A program made the position numbers and the translations under genes. Below the pieces are notes generated by a model that was not told the origin of the DNA, did no database searches, and was given only the letters and a program-made list of their open reading frames with translations. 20,792 bases of DNA from Pseudomonadaceae bacterium UBA836 (GTDB lineage Bacteria > Pseudomonadota > Gammaproteobacteria > Pseudomonadales > Pseudomonadaceae), in assembly GCA_002296055.1 (NCBI GenBank), contig DBHE01000158.1:1-20792 (forward strand). The letters run 5' to 3'. Below are positions 13,843 to 20,792 of the stretch, in pieces; positions within the stretch are counted from its first letter, which is position 1, and each line of letters starts with the position of its first letter.

Positions 13843-15291
13843 ATGACCAAGCGCTTTTTCTGGTACGACTTCGAGTCAACCGGCATTGATCCACGACGCG
13901 ACCGCCCGCTGCAGGTGGCGGGTATTGCGACCAACGCCGAGCTGGAAGAGATGGGCGAACCCTTGTGTATCGACGCCCAGCTGCCGGCCGATGTGCTGCC
14001 GCACCCGCAGGCTTGCCTGGTCACCGGCATTACCCCGCAGCGCCTGGCCAGCGGACTGCCGGAAGCGGACTTTATTCAGCGCCTGCATGAGCAGATGATG
14101 CAGCCTGGCACCTGCACGGTCGGCTACAACAACCTGCGTTTTGACGACGAGATGACGCGCTTCTCGTTGTACCGCAACTTCCATGATCCCTACGCCCGTG
14201 AATGGCAGGGCGGCAATAGTCGCTGGGACTTGCTCGACGCCTTGCGTGCTGCCCACGCGCTGCGTCCTGAGGGTATCGAATGGCCACAGGTAGACGGCTT
14301 TACCAGCTTGCGACTCGAGCTGCTCACCGCCGCCAACGGTATCGACCACGGCCAAGCACACGACGCGCTGGCCGATGTGCGCGCCACCATCGCCATGGCA
14401 CGGCTGCTCAAGCGGGCGCAGCCGCGGTTGTTTGATTACCTGCTGGGGTTACGTGACAAGCGCCGCGTGGCCGACTTCATCGACCTGCAACAAGTGCGGC
14501 CGTTGGTGCATGTCTCGGGTCGTTTTGGGCGCGAGCGTAGCGGCCTGTCGCTGGTGCTGCCGCTTGGCTGGCACCCGGTCAACCGTAATGCGGTGATTGT
14601 CTATGACTTGGCGGTGGACCCGGCTGCGCTGACGGATGTGCCGGCCGAGCAGGTGCGCGAACGTTTGTATACGCGCACCGAGGATCTGCCCGAGGGGCAG
14701 CTGCGTCCTGGACTCAAGCTGGTTCACATTAACAAGTGTCCGGTGCTGGCGGACACCAAGGTGCTGCTACCTGCCGATATAGCGCGCTTGCAGCTGGACC
14801 TGCCGCTGATGCTCAAACGTGCCGAGCAACTGGCTGCCTGGCGTGGCCAGGGGCAAGGCGTGCTGGCAGAGATTTATCAGGAGCAGCCAACGGGCGACAG
14901 CGTCGAACAGGACGCCGAGGTTCAGCTCTACGATGGATTTCTCAGTGATGCCGATCGTCGATTGATGGCGGCTATCCGCGAGGCCGACGGTGCTGCTTTG
15001 GGCGCGATGCGCTGGCCCTTGCGTGATCAGCGACTAGTGGACATGTTGCCGCGCTATCGGGCGCGTAATTTCCCGGACAGTCTGAGCGCGCAGGAGCAGC
15101 AGCAGTGGGATGCATGGTGCGCAGCCCGGTTGTCGGGCGTGGCAGGGGGCGCACCTATCACCCTGCCTGCTTTCCTCCAGGAAATTGATAGCCTGTTGCC
15201 GACACTGGGCGCGTCTGAGCAAGCGTTGTTGCACAGTTGGCGCGCATACGCGCTGCAGCAGGCAGCTCGGTTGGGTATCGGCTCTGCCTGA
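13843..15291 (+). CDS. sbcB: Exodeoxyribonuclease I
   Basis: This 482-residue enzyme degrades single-stranded DNA 3' to 5' and acts in recombination and mismatch repair. It has the DEDDh exonuclease fold: D9 and E11 in WYDFESTGIDP, D101/D102 in NNLRFDDEMTR, H173 and D178 in AHDALADVRATIAM. The spacing follows E. coli ExoI (D15, E17, D108, H181, D186; 475 residues). The C-terminal SH3-like and helical domains are of full length. The ATG at 13843 has AGGGGGA 5 nt upstream; an open frame from 13807 lacks this. It follows PilZ by 45 nt, so read-through is possible. sbcB next to mvaT is the same order as PA4316-PA4315 from memory. Confidence 0.95.
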   Translation: MTKRFFWYDFESTGIDPRRDRPLQVAGIATNAELEEMGEPLCIDAQLPADVLPHPQACLVTGITPQRLASGLPEADFIQRLHEQMMQPGTCTVGYNNLRFDDEMTRFSLYRNFHDPYAREWQGGNSRWDLLDALRAAHALRPEGIEWPQVDGFTSLRLELLTAANGIDHGQAHDALADVRATIAMARLLKRAQPRLFDYLLGLRDKRRVADFIDLQQVRPLVHVSGRFGRERSGLSLVLPLGWHPVNRNAVIVYDLAVDPAALTDVPAEQVRERLYTRTEDLPEGQLRPGLKLVHINKCPVLADTKVLLPADIARLQLDLPLMLKRAEQLAAWRGQGQGVLAEIYQEQPTGDSVEQDAEVQLYDGFLSDADRRLMAAIREADGAALGAMRWPLRDQRLVDMLPRYRARNFPDSLSAQEQQQWDAWCAARLSGVAGGAPITLPAFLQEIDSLLPTLGASEQALLHSWRAYALQQAARLGIGSA

Positions 15292-15328
15292 GCGTCTTCG
15301 GGTGGCGTAGTGGTGGGGCGTTGAGCAT

Positions 15329-15357
15329 AAAAAAACCCGATGCAACGGCATCGGGTT
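15329..15357 (-). terminator. Intrinsic terminator of mvaT
   Basis: A 10-bp perfect stem AACCCGATGC (15334-15343) / GCATCGGGTT (15348-15357) with an AACG loop is followed, reading on the minus strand, by a run of seven Ts. It ends the mvaT transcript 19 nt after the stop codon. It can also block sbcB read-through, although the plus-strand T-run is short. Confidence 0.88.
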
Positions 15358-15375
15358 TGTCGACCACTGCGGCTA

Positions 15376-15747
15376 TCAGCCCAGGATGGTGACCCAGGAC
15401 TCGACAGTGTCGGCGCCGTACTTTTCTTTCCAGGCCTTCAGAGTCTTGTGGTTGCCGCCTTTGGTTTCGATAACCTCGCCGGTGTTCGGGTTTTTGTACT
15501 GCTTAACCTTGCGCGCGCGCTTGGCGCCGCCAGCAGCTTTGCCCTTGGGGGCCGCCAGTTTGTTGTCCGGGTCAAGAATGGCAGCCACATCTTTCAGCGA
15601 CTTGTTGTACTGGCCCATCAGGCTGCGCAGCTTTTCTTCGAACTCGATTTCTTTCTTAAGTTTGTCATCATTGGACATCGAGTTCAGACGCTCTTTAAGT
15701 TCGCGGATCTGTTCTTCGATGTTTCGGTATTCTTGCAGCATGGACAT
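15376..15747 (-). CDS. mvaT: MvaT/MvaU family H-NS-like transcriptional regulator
   Basis: This 123-residue nucleoid protein silences AT-rich and foreign DNA. The N-terminal two-thirds is a coiled-coil oligomerisation region (about 2-60; EYRNIEEQIRELKERL, then DDKLKKEIEFEEKLRSLMG). The C-terminal DNA-binding part has the basic KRARKVKQYKNP and the minor-groove motif KGGN at 96-99, matching the Arg/Gly/Asn AT-pincer of P. aeruginosa MvaT (124 residues) with a one-residue offset. I use the ATG at 15745-15747: AAGGAAA lies about 9 nt upstream. A second ATG at 15741 is in frame. The longer open frame to 15849 runs through the promoter and is rejected. It could be MvaU by sequence alone, but the sbcB/purU context fits mvaT. 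Confidence 0.93.
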   Translation of the reverse strand: MSMLQEYRNIEEQIRELKERLNSMSNDDKLKKEIEFEEKLRSLMGQYNKSLKDVAAILDPDNKLAAPKGKAAGGAKRARKVKQYKNPNTGEVIETKGGNHKTLKAWKEKYGADTVESWVTILG

Positions 15748-16081
15748 GGGATAGTTTCCTTTATGTCTAGTTTGATAATCAGGACGAAAAGAATAATAGG
15801 TTATGCCTGCTGAACCTACAATAAGTTGTTGTCTATCCCAGCGTGCCACAATCGGCGTTTTTATGTTTTCGATGTCATGTCTTTCTCCGCCGCAACGCGC
15901 TGTAACATCACCAAAGCAGCGATAGTGCTTGTCTTCGTTTGCGCCGCTCTGCCTGACGCCTTAATGACCGAATTAGTCCGCACGCAAACAGGGGCAACAG
16001 GGTAGAATGTCGCGGCCCGAAATGTCCTGTTCAAGTGATACGGGCACTGTCTTTTGAAAATCGCACGCCACAGGAGAGCAA
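15748..16081. other. 334-nt gene-free control region between mvaT and purU
   Basis: No ORF or RNA gene can be supported here. The mvaT-proximal part (about 15750-15835) is visibly richer in A+T than the rest of the window and carries the mvaT promoter. The purU-proximal part has TAGAAT at 16003-16008 as a possible -10, without a convincing -35, and the AGGAG ribosome binding site before the purU ATG. The middle (about 15850-15990) has no feature I recognise. Confidence 0.6.
15793..15821 (-). promoter_or_regulatory. Sigma-70 promoter of mvaT
   Basis: On the minus strand, TTGTAG (complement of 15816-15821) and TATTAT (complement of 15793-15798) are separated by exactly 17 nt. Both are good matches to the -35 and -10 consensus. 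The predicted start near 15786 gives a 5' leader of about 40 nt in an A+T-rich stretch, where MvaT itself could bind and autoregulate. Confidence 0.65.
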
Positions 16082-16933
16082 ATGCGCACTTTCAGGCTGG
16101 TAATCGCCTGCCCGGATCGGGTTGGCATCGTCGCCAAGGTCAGTAACGTACTGGCAACCTATAACGGCTGGATTACCGAAGCCAATCATCATTCGGATAA
16201 CTTGTCCGGTTGGTTTTTCATGCGCCATGAGATTCGCGCTGATTCCCTGCCGTTTGACCTGGAAGGGCTGCGCACTGCCTTCGCGCCGATCGCCCGAGAG
16301 TTTCAAATGGACTGGCGAGTAAGTGACTCGGCAGTGCGTAAGAAAGTGGTGTTGATGGCCAGTCGCGAGTCCCACTGTCTGGCCGACTTGTTGCACCGTT
16401 GGCACAGCGGTGAACTGGACTGTGACATCAGCAGTGTCATATCCAACCATGACGATTTGCGCAGCATGGTGGAGTGGCACGGTATTCCCTTTCATCATGT
16501 TCCAGTCGATCCGAAAGACAAAGAGCCGGCGTTTGCTGAAGTTACTCGACTGGTTGAAGAGCAAGAGGCCGAGTGTATTGTGCTGGCGCGCTATATGCAG
16601 ATTTTGCCGCCGGCCCTGTGCGAGCGTTACGCACACCGCATTATCAATATTCATCACAGTTTTTTGCCGTCCTTCGTTGGCGCACGGCCTTATCACCAAG
16701 CCGCCCAGCGTGGGGTCAAGCTGATTGGGGCGACCTGCCACTATGTGACAGAAGAACTCGATGCCGGGCCGATCATCGAGCAGGATGTGGTGCGTATCAC
16801 CCATCGCAACAATGCTGAAGACATGGTGCGGTTAGGCAAGGATGTGGAAAAGATGGTGCTGTCGCGCGGGCTGCGCTATCACCTGGAAGATCGGGTGCTG
16901 GTACACGACAACAAGACGGTGGTGTTCAGCTAA
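16082..16933 (+). CDS. purU: Formyltetrahydrofolate deformylase
   Basis: This 283-residue enzyme hydrolyses 10-formyltetrahydrofolate to formate and tetrahydrofolate, balancing the one-carbon pool and supplying formate for PurT. An N-terminal ACT domain (about 4-80; IACPDRVGIVAKVSN) probably senses Met or Gly. The formyltransferase-like domain follows, with catalytic N189 and H191 (INIHHSFLPSF) and D227 (ELDAGPI). E. coli PurU is 280 residues. The ATG has AGGAGA 5 nt upstream. The purU beside mvaT arrangement matches P. aeruginosa PA4314 from memory. No terminator is evident in the 130 nt before the CBS gene. Confidence 0.95.
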   Translation: MRTFRLVIACPDRVGIVAKVSNVLATYNGWITEANHHSDNLSGWFFMRHEIRADSLPFDLEGLRTAFAPIAREFQMDWRVSDSAVRKKVVLMASRESHCLADLLHRWHSGELDCDISSVISNHDDLRSMVEWHGIPFHHVPVDPKDKEPAFAEVTRLVEEQEAECIVLARYMQILPPALCERYAHRIINIHHSFLPSFVGARPYHQAAQRGVKLIGATCHYVTEELDAGPIIEQDVVRITHRNNAEDMVRLGKDVEKMVLSRGLRYHLEDRVLVHDNKTVVFS

Positions 16934-16963
16934 GCTGTAGAGGGACGTTTGTGTTGCCGGCGT

Positions 16964-17059
16964 TAGTGTCGAGACGCTAGGGAAGTACGTGCACGCTTGA
17001 GCACTCGCAGAAGGCGTGCGGAAGTAATCAGTGCTTCCCCTGCACACCCTCACAGGAGG
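16964..17059 (+). promoter_or_regulatory. Structured leader upstream of the CBS gene (candidate cis-regulatory RNA)
   Basis: Several short inverted repeats lie in series: TAGTGTC/GACGCTA (16964-16979, one wobble), GCACGC/GCGTGC (16991-17019) and GGAAG/CTTCC (17020-17038). GGAAGTA occurs twice (16981-16987 and 17020-17026), so CTTCC at 17034-17038 can pair with either copy. It can also pair imperfectly with the GGAGG of the ribosome binding site (17054-17059 AGGAGG). The folds were found by eye and the helices are short, so chance is a real alternative. Confidence 0.25.
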
Positions 17060-17063
17060 CTTT

Positions 17064-17477
17064 ATGCTCAAATCCGTCAAAGTACGTGATTACATGACCA
17101 CGGACCTGGTCACCTTTTCCCCCGAGATGGATCTGTTTCGTGCCATCGACCGCCTACTGGCCCATCGCATTTCCGGCGCCCCGGTACTCGACGCCGATGG
17201 GCATCTGGTCGGGCTGTTGTCTGAAGGTGATTGCCTTAAGGGCATTCTGGCCGGCAGTTATTTCGAAGAGGCTGGCGGCAGTGTGGCTTCGGTGATGACA
17301 GTGGTTGTTGAGACCATCGATGCGGACGCCGATATCGTCAAGGCGGCCGAGCACTTTATCAATATGCGTCGCCGACGCTTGCCCGTGGTGGACGAGGGCA
17401 GGCTGGTAGGGCAGATCAGCCGCCGTGACATTCTGCGTGCCATGCAAACCTATAACGAGCATGGAGCCCCTAAATGA
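17064..17477 (+). CDS. Tandem CBS-domain protein
   Basis: This 137-residue protein consists of one CBS pair (Bateman module) with no attached effector domain. CBS1 covers about 7-60 (VRDYMTTDLVTFSP ... LVGLLSEGDCL) and CBS2 about 75-128 (VASVMT ... LVGQISRRDIL). Each ends in the S-x2-D motif used for ribose or nucleotide binding (S53/D56 and S119/D122), so binding of AMP, ATP or a related adenosyl ligand is likely. The ATG at 17064 has a perfect AGGAGG 4 nt upstream. The stop overlaps the start of a tiny acidic ORF (ATGA). What it regulates is unknown; the partner may be the coupled small protein. Confidence 0.9.
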   Translation: MLKSVKVRDYMTTDLVTFSPEMDLFRAIDRLLAHRISGAPVLDADGHLVGLLSEGDCLKGILAGSYFEEAGGSVASVMTVVVETIDADADIVKAAEHFINMRRRRLPVVDEGRLVGQISRRDILRAMQTYNEHGAPK

Positions 17478-17626
17478 GCGATGAAGAAGAGCTGGGCCCG
17501 CTGGCCGCTGGCGCGGCCAGCCTGCCGCCCACTTTGGGAGAAGGCTGCTTGCTGCGGTTTGACCCGGACGAGTTGACCGATGAAATGGGAGCAGACTTTG
17601 ATGCGCCGCTGACGCCGGAGAGCTGA
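17474..17626 (+). CDS. 50-residue acidic protein coupled to the CBS gene
   Basis: A 51-codon ORF starts at the ATG of ATGA, sharing 4 nt with the CBS stop, and ends in TGA at 17624-17626. GGAG lies about 7 nt upstream of the ATG. The product begins MSDEEELGPL and ends DAPLTPES. It has 13 acidic residues, one Arg and no Lys, so its net charge is near -12. The middle has a short hydrophobic patch (GCLLRF, 24-29) with one Cys at 25. There is no signal peptide or membrane segment. I do not recognise the family. The overlap and ribosome binding site argue for real translation, but conservation is not known. Confidence 0.6.
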   Translation: MSDEEELGPLAAGAASLPPTLGEGCLLRFDPDELTDEMGADFDAPLTPES

Positions 17627-17774
17627 TTCAGGTTGCGCGGCACGCTGGAAAAGGCGCTCGGCCAATGGCATATTGTCATCATAGTGAGGGAGTCATCCGC
17701 AGCGCACGCAACGCCGTGCCGAGGCGGGCTGTACGGATACGCGGCACAACAATCATTAAAGGCCGTAACCGAGC

Positions 17775-19022
17775 ATGCTCAAGAAGATTTCGACTGCTGC
17801 CCTGCGTAAGGGCATGTTTGTAGACCAGTTTTGTGGCTCCTGGCTGGATCATCCTTTTTGGAGCCGCAAGTTGTTGATCGAGGACGACAAGACCCTCGAG
17901 ACCATCGTGCACAGTTCTATCACCGAAGTGGTGATCGATACTGCCAAAGGCGCTGACGTTGCTCCTAACCCAACCAGCAGCGCCGCGCCCGATTCTGCCC
18001 CTGAAACCGGTTCTGCCCCTTGCCCCAGCGCTGAAGTGCCCACTGCCGAAATGCCGTCGGTGGCGCCGGAGCTGCCGGTCAGCGTAGCGCTGGAAGAGGA
18101 GGTGCTGCGCGCCAAAGCCATTTTTCGCCATGGCAAACAGGCGGTGCGCAGCATGTTTCAGGAAGTACGTCTGGGCAAGGCGCTGGATACTGAGGGGCTG
18201 CAGGACCTGGTTGAGGATATGAACCGCTCCCTGGCTCGCAACCCCCACGCGCTGCTCAGCGTGGCACGTATCAAGCATAAGGATGAGTACACCTACCTGC
18301 ACTCGGTTGCCGTAGCCGCTCTGATGGTAGGGCTGGCGCGCGCGGCCGGGCTGGACGAAGCCGCAGTGCGGGATGCGGGCATGGCTGGGCTGTTGCACGA
18401 CCTCGGTAAGGCGATGATGCCCGAGGAAGTGCTGAACAAGCCGGGCCGGCTGACCGACCAGGAATTCGACGTCATGCGTCAGCATCCGCTGGAGGGCTAC
18501 AAACTGCTGCAGGCGTGGCAGGACGTCCCCGAACCGGTGCTGGATGTCTGTCTGTATCATCACGAGAAAATGGACGGCAGCGGCTACCCTGAGCGCCTGC
18601 CGGCAGAGCAGATCAGCATGATGGCGCGCATGGGCGCTATCTGCGACGTGTATGACGCCATTACTTCCAACCGCCCTTACAAGGCCGGTTGGGACCCGTC
18701 CGAGTCTCTCAGCCGCATGGCGAGTTGGCAGGGGCATTTTGACCCTAAGTTGTTCCAACTGTTTGTGCGCATGCTGGGTATCTACCCGGTAGGCTCGCTG
18801 GTGCGGCTGACCTCAGGTCGCCTGGGGGTGGTGGTTGAGCAAAACGCCGGTGCGCTTTTGCTTCCGCACGTTCGGGTTTTTTACTCGGCAACGCTGAAGC
18901 AGGCGGTCCCGGTGAAGCTGATCAACCTGGCAGAGCCGGACGAAAGCGAGCGTATCCAGGCTCGTGAAGACCCGCAGGACTGGCCTTTCAAGAATCTTGA
19001 GCGTTTCTGGATGGGCGAATAA
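17775..19022 (+). CDS. HD-GYP cyclic di-GMP phosphodiesterase with DUF3391 domain
   Basis: This 415-residue cytoplasmic enzyme hydrolyses cyclic di-GMP. The N-terminal DUF3391 (about 1-60; ALRKGMFV, SWLDHPFWS) is followed by a Pro/Ala/Ser-rich linker (about 62-105). The HD-GYP domain follows: H176 (YLHSVAV), HD at 208-209 in LLHDLGKA, HH at 262-263 and the GYP motif at 270-272 in MDGSGYP, then DVYDAITSNRPYK. All catalytic metal ligands and the GYP signature appear intact. The domain order and length match P. aeruginosa PA4108 from memory, though that gene lies elsewhere in PAO1. The start has only a weak AAGG about 12 nt upstream, and MLKKISTAAL is the typical N-terminus. It ends at a bidirectional terminator shared with ahpF. 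Confidence 0.93.
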   Translation: MLKKISTAALRKGMFVDQFCGSWLDHPFWSRKLLIEDDKTLETIVHSSITEVVIDTAKGADVAPNPTSSAAPDSAPETGSAPCPSAEVPTAEMPSVAPELPVSVALEEEVLRAKAIFRHGKQAVRSMFQEVRLGKALDTEGLQDLVEDMNRSLARNPHALLSVARIKHKDEYTYLHSVAVAALMVGLARAAGLDEAAVRDAGMAGLLHDLGKAMMPEEVLNKPGRLTDQEFDVMRQHPLEGYKLLQAWQDVPEPVLDVCLYHHEKMDGSGYPERLPAEQISMMARMGAICDVYDAITSNRPYKAGWDPSESLSRMASWQGHFDPKLFQLFVRMLGIYPVGSLVRLTSGRLGVVVEQNAGALLLPHVRVFYSATLKQAVPVKLINLAEPDESERIQAREDPQDWPFKNLERFWMGE

Positions 19023-19038
19023 AGCGGACTCACGAATA

Positions 19039-19065
19039 AAAAAGGCAGCCATAGGCTGCCTTTTT
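19039..19065. terminator. Bidirectional intrinsic terminator between the HD-GYP gene and ahpF
   Basis: A 12-bp perfect stem AAAAAGGCAGCC / GGCTGCCTTTTT encloses an ATA loop. T-tracts lie on both strands, so it can end both convergent genes. It begins 17 nt after the HD-GYP stop and ends 17 nt before the ahpF stop. Confidence 0.92.
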
Positions 19066-19081
19066 GGGGTCCGTCTACTGC

Positions 19082-20665
19082 TTAGGCCGTGACGGCTTCG
19101 CTCTGCTCGACCTGCGCCGGGTCCGGCGTGCGGATCAGGTGGTCGAAGGCGGCCAGCGATGCCGTGGAGCCGGCGCCCATGGCGATGATGATCTGCTTGA
19201 ACGGCACGGTGGTCACGTCGCCCGCGGCGAATACGCCGTCGAGGTTGGTAGCGCCACGCGCATCGATCTCGATCTCACCAAAGCGGGTCAGGTTCAGCTC
19301 GCTGTCCTTCAGCCACTCGGTGTTGGGCACCAAGCCGATCTGCACAAAGATACCTGCGACGTCGACCTGCTTGAGCTCGTCGTTGCTGCGGTCCTTGTAG
19401 GTCAGACCGACGACCTTGTTGCCGTCGCCGCGAACCTCAGTGGTTTGCGCGTTCTTGATGATCTCGATGTTTTTCATCGAGCGTGCCTTGCGCTGCAGTA
19501 CCTCGTCGGCGCGCAGGGTGTCGGCAAACTCCAGCACGGTGACGTGCTCGACGATACCGGCCAGGTCAATCGCGGCCTCGATACCGGAGTTGCCCCCGCC
19601 AATCACGGCTACGCGTTTGCCCTTGAACAGCGGGCCGTCACAGTGTGGGCAGTAGGCCACGCCCTTGCCGCGGTATTCCTGCTCACCGGGCACGTTCATT
19701 TCTCTCCAGCGCGCGCCGGTCGCCAGAATGACAGAACGGCTGCGCAGGGTGGCGCCGCTTTCCAGGCCAATCTCGACGTAGTCACCAGTTTCCAGGCTGG
19801 CGGCCTTTTGCTCGGTAATCACGTCAACCTCGTACTCCTTCACGTGTTGCTCCAGGCTGGCAACCAGCTTGGGGCCTTCGGTGTAGGGCACGGAGATGAA
19901 GTTCTCGATGCCGACGGTATCCATCACCTGGCCACCGAAGCGCTCGGCAACGATACCGGTGCGGATGCCCTTACGCGCAGCGTAGATGGCCGCCGAGGCG
20001 CCGGCCGGGCCACCACCAACGATCAGCACGTCGTACGGCGCTTTTTCGTTCAGCTCGGCGGCCTTGCGCTTGCTGGCACCGCTATCGACCTTGTTGACGA
20101 TCTCAGCGAGGGTCATGCGGCCCTGACCGAACGGCTGGCCGTTCAGGTAGACCGACGGCACGGCCATGATCTGCCGCTCGTCGACTTCGTCCTGGAACAG
20201 GGCGCCGTCAATCATCACGTGGGTGATCTTGGGGTTCAGCACCGCCATCAGGTTCAGCGCCTGGACCACGTCCGGGCAGTTCTGGCAGGACAGCGAGATG
20301 TAGGTTTCAAAGTGAAACTCGCCATCCAGGTTACGGATCTGCTCCAGCAGCGCCGGGTCTGCCTTGGACGGATGGCCGCCGGACTGCAGCAGCGCCAGTA
20401 CCAGAGAGGTGAACTCGTGGCCCATCGGAATGCCGGCGAAGCGAATGCGCGGCGTCTCGCCTGCCGGACCCACACCCATGCTCGGGGTGCGTTTGTCTTC
20501 GGCGGCTACCAGGCCGATTTTGCTCGACATTTCGGCGATTTCGACCGCGAGTTCATGCAATTCTTTGCCCTTGGGGCTGTCATCGGTGGACACGCTGACT
20601 TCAATCGGGTTAACGATGTGCTGCAGGTACGTGTCCAGTTGCTTCTTCAGGTTAGCGTCCAACAT
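19082..20665 (-). CDS. ahpF: Alkyl hydroperoxide reductase subunit F
   Basis: This 527-residue flavoprotein uses NADH to re-reduce the peroxiredoxin AhpC. The N-terminal double thioredoxin-like domain carries C127-x2-C130 (SCQNCPDVV). The thioredoxin-reductase-like part has the FAD loop GGGPAG (217-222), the redox pair C339-x2-C342 (YCPHCDGPL), the NAD loop GGGNSG (356-361) and the second FAD motif FAAGDV (479-484). E. coli AhpF (521 residues) has the same layout, with C129/C132 and C345/C348. The ATG at 20663-20665 has AAGGACA about 7 nt upstream. It lies downstream of ahpC with a hairpin between them, so ahpF is probably expressed partly by read-through. No OxyR site is visible in the short gap. 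Confidence 0.96.
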   Translation of the reverse strand: MLDANLKKQLDTYLQHIVNPIEVSVSTDDSPKGKELHELAVEIAEMSSKIGLVAAEDKRTPSMGVGPAGETPRIRFAGIPMGHEFTSLVLALLQSGGHPSKADPALLEQIRNLDGEFHFETYISLSCQNCPDVVQALNLMAVLNPKITHVMIDGALFQDEVDERQIMAVPSVYLNGQPFGQGRMTLAEIVNKVDSGASKRKAAELNEKAPYDVLIVGGGPAGASAAIYAARKGIRTGIVAERFGGQVMDTVGIENFISVPYTEGPKLVASLEQHVKEYEVDVITEQKAASLETGDYVEIGLESGATLRSRSVILATGARWREMNVPGEQEYRGKGVAYCPHCDGPLFKGKRVAVIGGGNSGIEAAIDLAGIVEHVTVLEFADTLRADEVLQRKARSMKNIEIIKNAQTTEVRGDGNKVVGLTYKDRSNDELKQVDVAGIFVQIGLVPNTEWLKDSELNLTRFGEIEIDARGATNLDGVFAAGDVTTVPFKQIIIAMGAGSTASLAAFDHLIRTPDPAQVEQSEAVTA

Positions 20666-20703
20666 GTGCGTGTCCTTTTTGAATAAGAGTCAAATTCTGG
20701 GCA

Positions 20704-20755
20704 TAAAAAACCCGGCCCGCCGTCTGCGCGCCTGAGGCTGCGCAGCGGGCCGGGT
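20704..20755 (-). terminator. Strong hairpin with T-run between ahpC and ahpF
   Basis: The outer stem is 11 bp, ACCCGGCCCGC (20710-20720) with GCGGGCCGGGT (20745-20755). Inside it CTGCGC pairs with GCGCAG. Reading on the minus strand, a run of Ts follows. It starts 13 nt after the ahpC stop codon, so it should terminate most ahpC transcripts and leave a fraction for ahpF. Confidence 0.88.
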
Positions 20756-20768
20756 CATCAGGCCGATC

Positions 20769-20792
20769 TTAGATCTTGCCTACCAGGTCGAG
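20769..20792 (-). CDS. ahpC: Alkyl hydroperoxide reductase subunit C, C-terminal end (partial)
   Basis: The last 24 nt read on the minus strand as LDLVGKI followed by TAA. This is the conserved C-terminus of AhpC peroxiredoxins (LDLVGKI in E. coli). The rest lies beyond the window. Its place just upstream of ahpF supports the call. Confidence 0.85.
   Translation of the reverse strand, partial: LDLVGKI

Noticed and set aside
17679..18758. 359-residue open frame antisense to the HD-GYP gene
   Set aside because: It is a shadow of a gene with intact HD and GYP motifs, with no recognisable domain and a His/Arg/Gln-rich composition.
19064..20686. 540-residue open frame antisense to ahpF
   Set aside because: AhpF is unmistakable on the other strand. 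The antisense frame has no motif, no ribosome binding site and crosses the terminator.
20666..20700. ahpF promoter with TTGACT as -35
   Set aside because: A -10 element 17 nt downstream would fall on the ribosome binding site and start codon.
1..20792. CRISPR arrays, insertion sequences, prophage genes, toxin-antitoxin pairs, tRNA or rRNA genes
   Set aside because: I saw no regularly spaced repeats, transposase or integrase motifs, terminal inverted repeats or RNA-gene signatures anywhere in the window.

Overview
The window is a stretch of ordinary chromosomal DNA from a gammaproteobacterium of the Pseudomonas type, with no mobile element, CRISPR array, rRNA or tRNA that I can see. MvaT, an H-NS analogue limited to pseudomonads, is the strongest taxonomic marker. 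A class I fumarase, a PykA-type pyruvate kinase and Entner-Doudoroff (ED) genes fit as well. From memory, the order purU - mvaT - sbcB - PilZ gene - universal stress gene - pykA - enoyl-CoA hydratase - ferredoxin reductase - sadC - fumarase resembles the PA4314-PA4333 segment of P. aeruginosa PAO1, with rearrangements. GC content is high, so most long antisense ORFs are shadows. Halopseudomonas or a neighbouring genus is a guess.

Layout. 1-1243: the tail of an unknown gene, then a ClsB-type phospholipase D/cardiolipin synthase (+). 1295-4222: a minus-strand operon of a membrane diguanylate cyclase (SadC position), a [2Fe-2S] flavin reductase overlapping it by 8 nt, and a crotonase. 4492-6018: fumarase (+), ending in a bidirectional terminator shared with the minus-strand pair pyruvate kinase -> DoxX (8164-6073). 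8258-11459: a compact ED operon edd-pgl-eda (+), whose stop codon overlaps that of a convergent double universal stress protein (12388-11456). 12534-15291: a possible operon of lipoprotein, DUF4124 secreted protein, PilZ protein and exonuclease I (+). 15376-15747: mvaT (-), with a clear promoter and terminator. 16082-16933: purU (+). 17064-17626: a CBS-domain protein and a translationally coupled 50-residue acidic protein (+). 17775-19022: HD-GYP phosphodiesterase (+). 19082-20792: ahpF and the last codons of ahpC (-).

Themes. Central carbon metabolism is concentrated here: edd-pgl-eda takes 6-phosphogluconolactone to pyruvate plus glyceraldehyde-3-phosphate, pyruvate kinase stands divergently beside it, and fumarase is nearby. 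Cyclic di-GMP synthesis (GGDEF), sensing (PilZ) and breakdown (HD-GYP) all occur within about 16 kb but in separate transcription units.

I did not find a clearly new multi-gene system. The observations most worth following are the unannotated-size acidic protein coupled to the CBS gene, the switch-like set of alternative pairings in the CBS leader, the DGC/ferredoxin-reductase/crotonase operon, and the unusual edd-pgl-eda arrangement.
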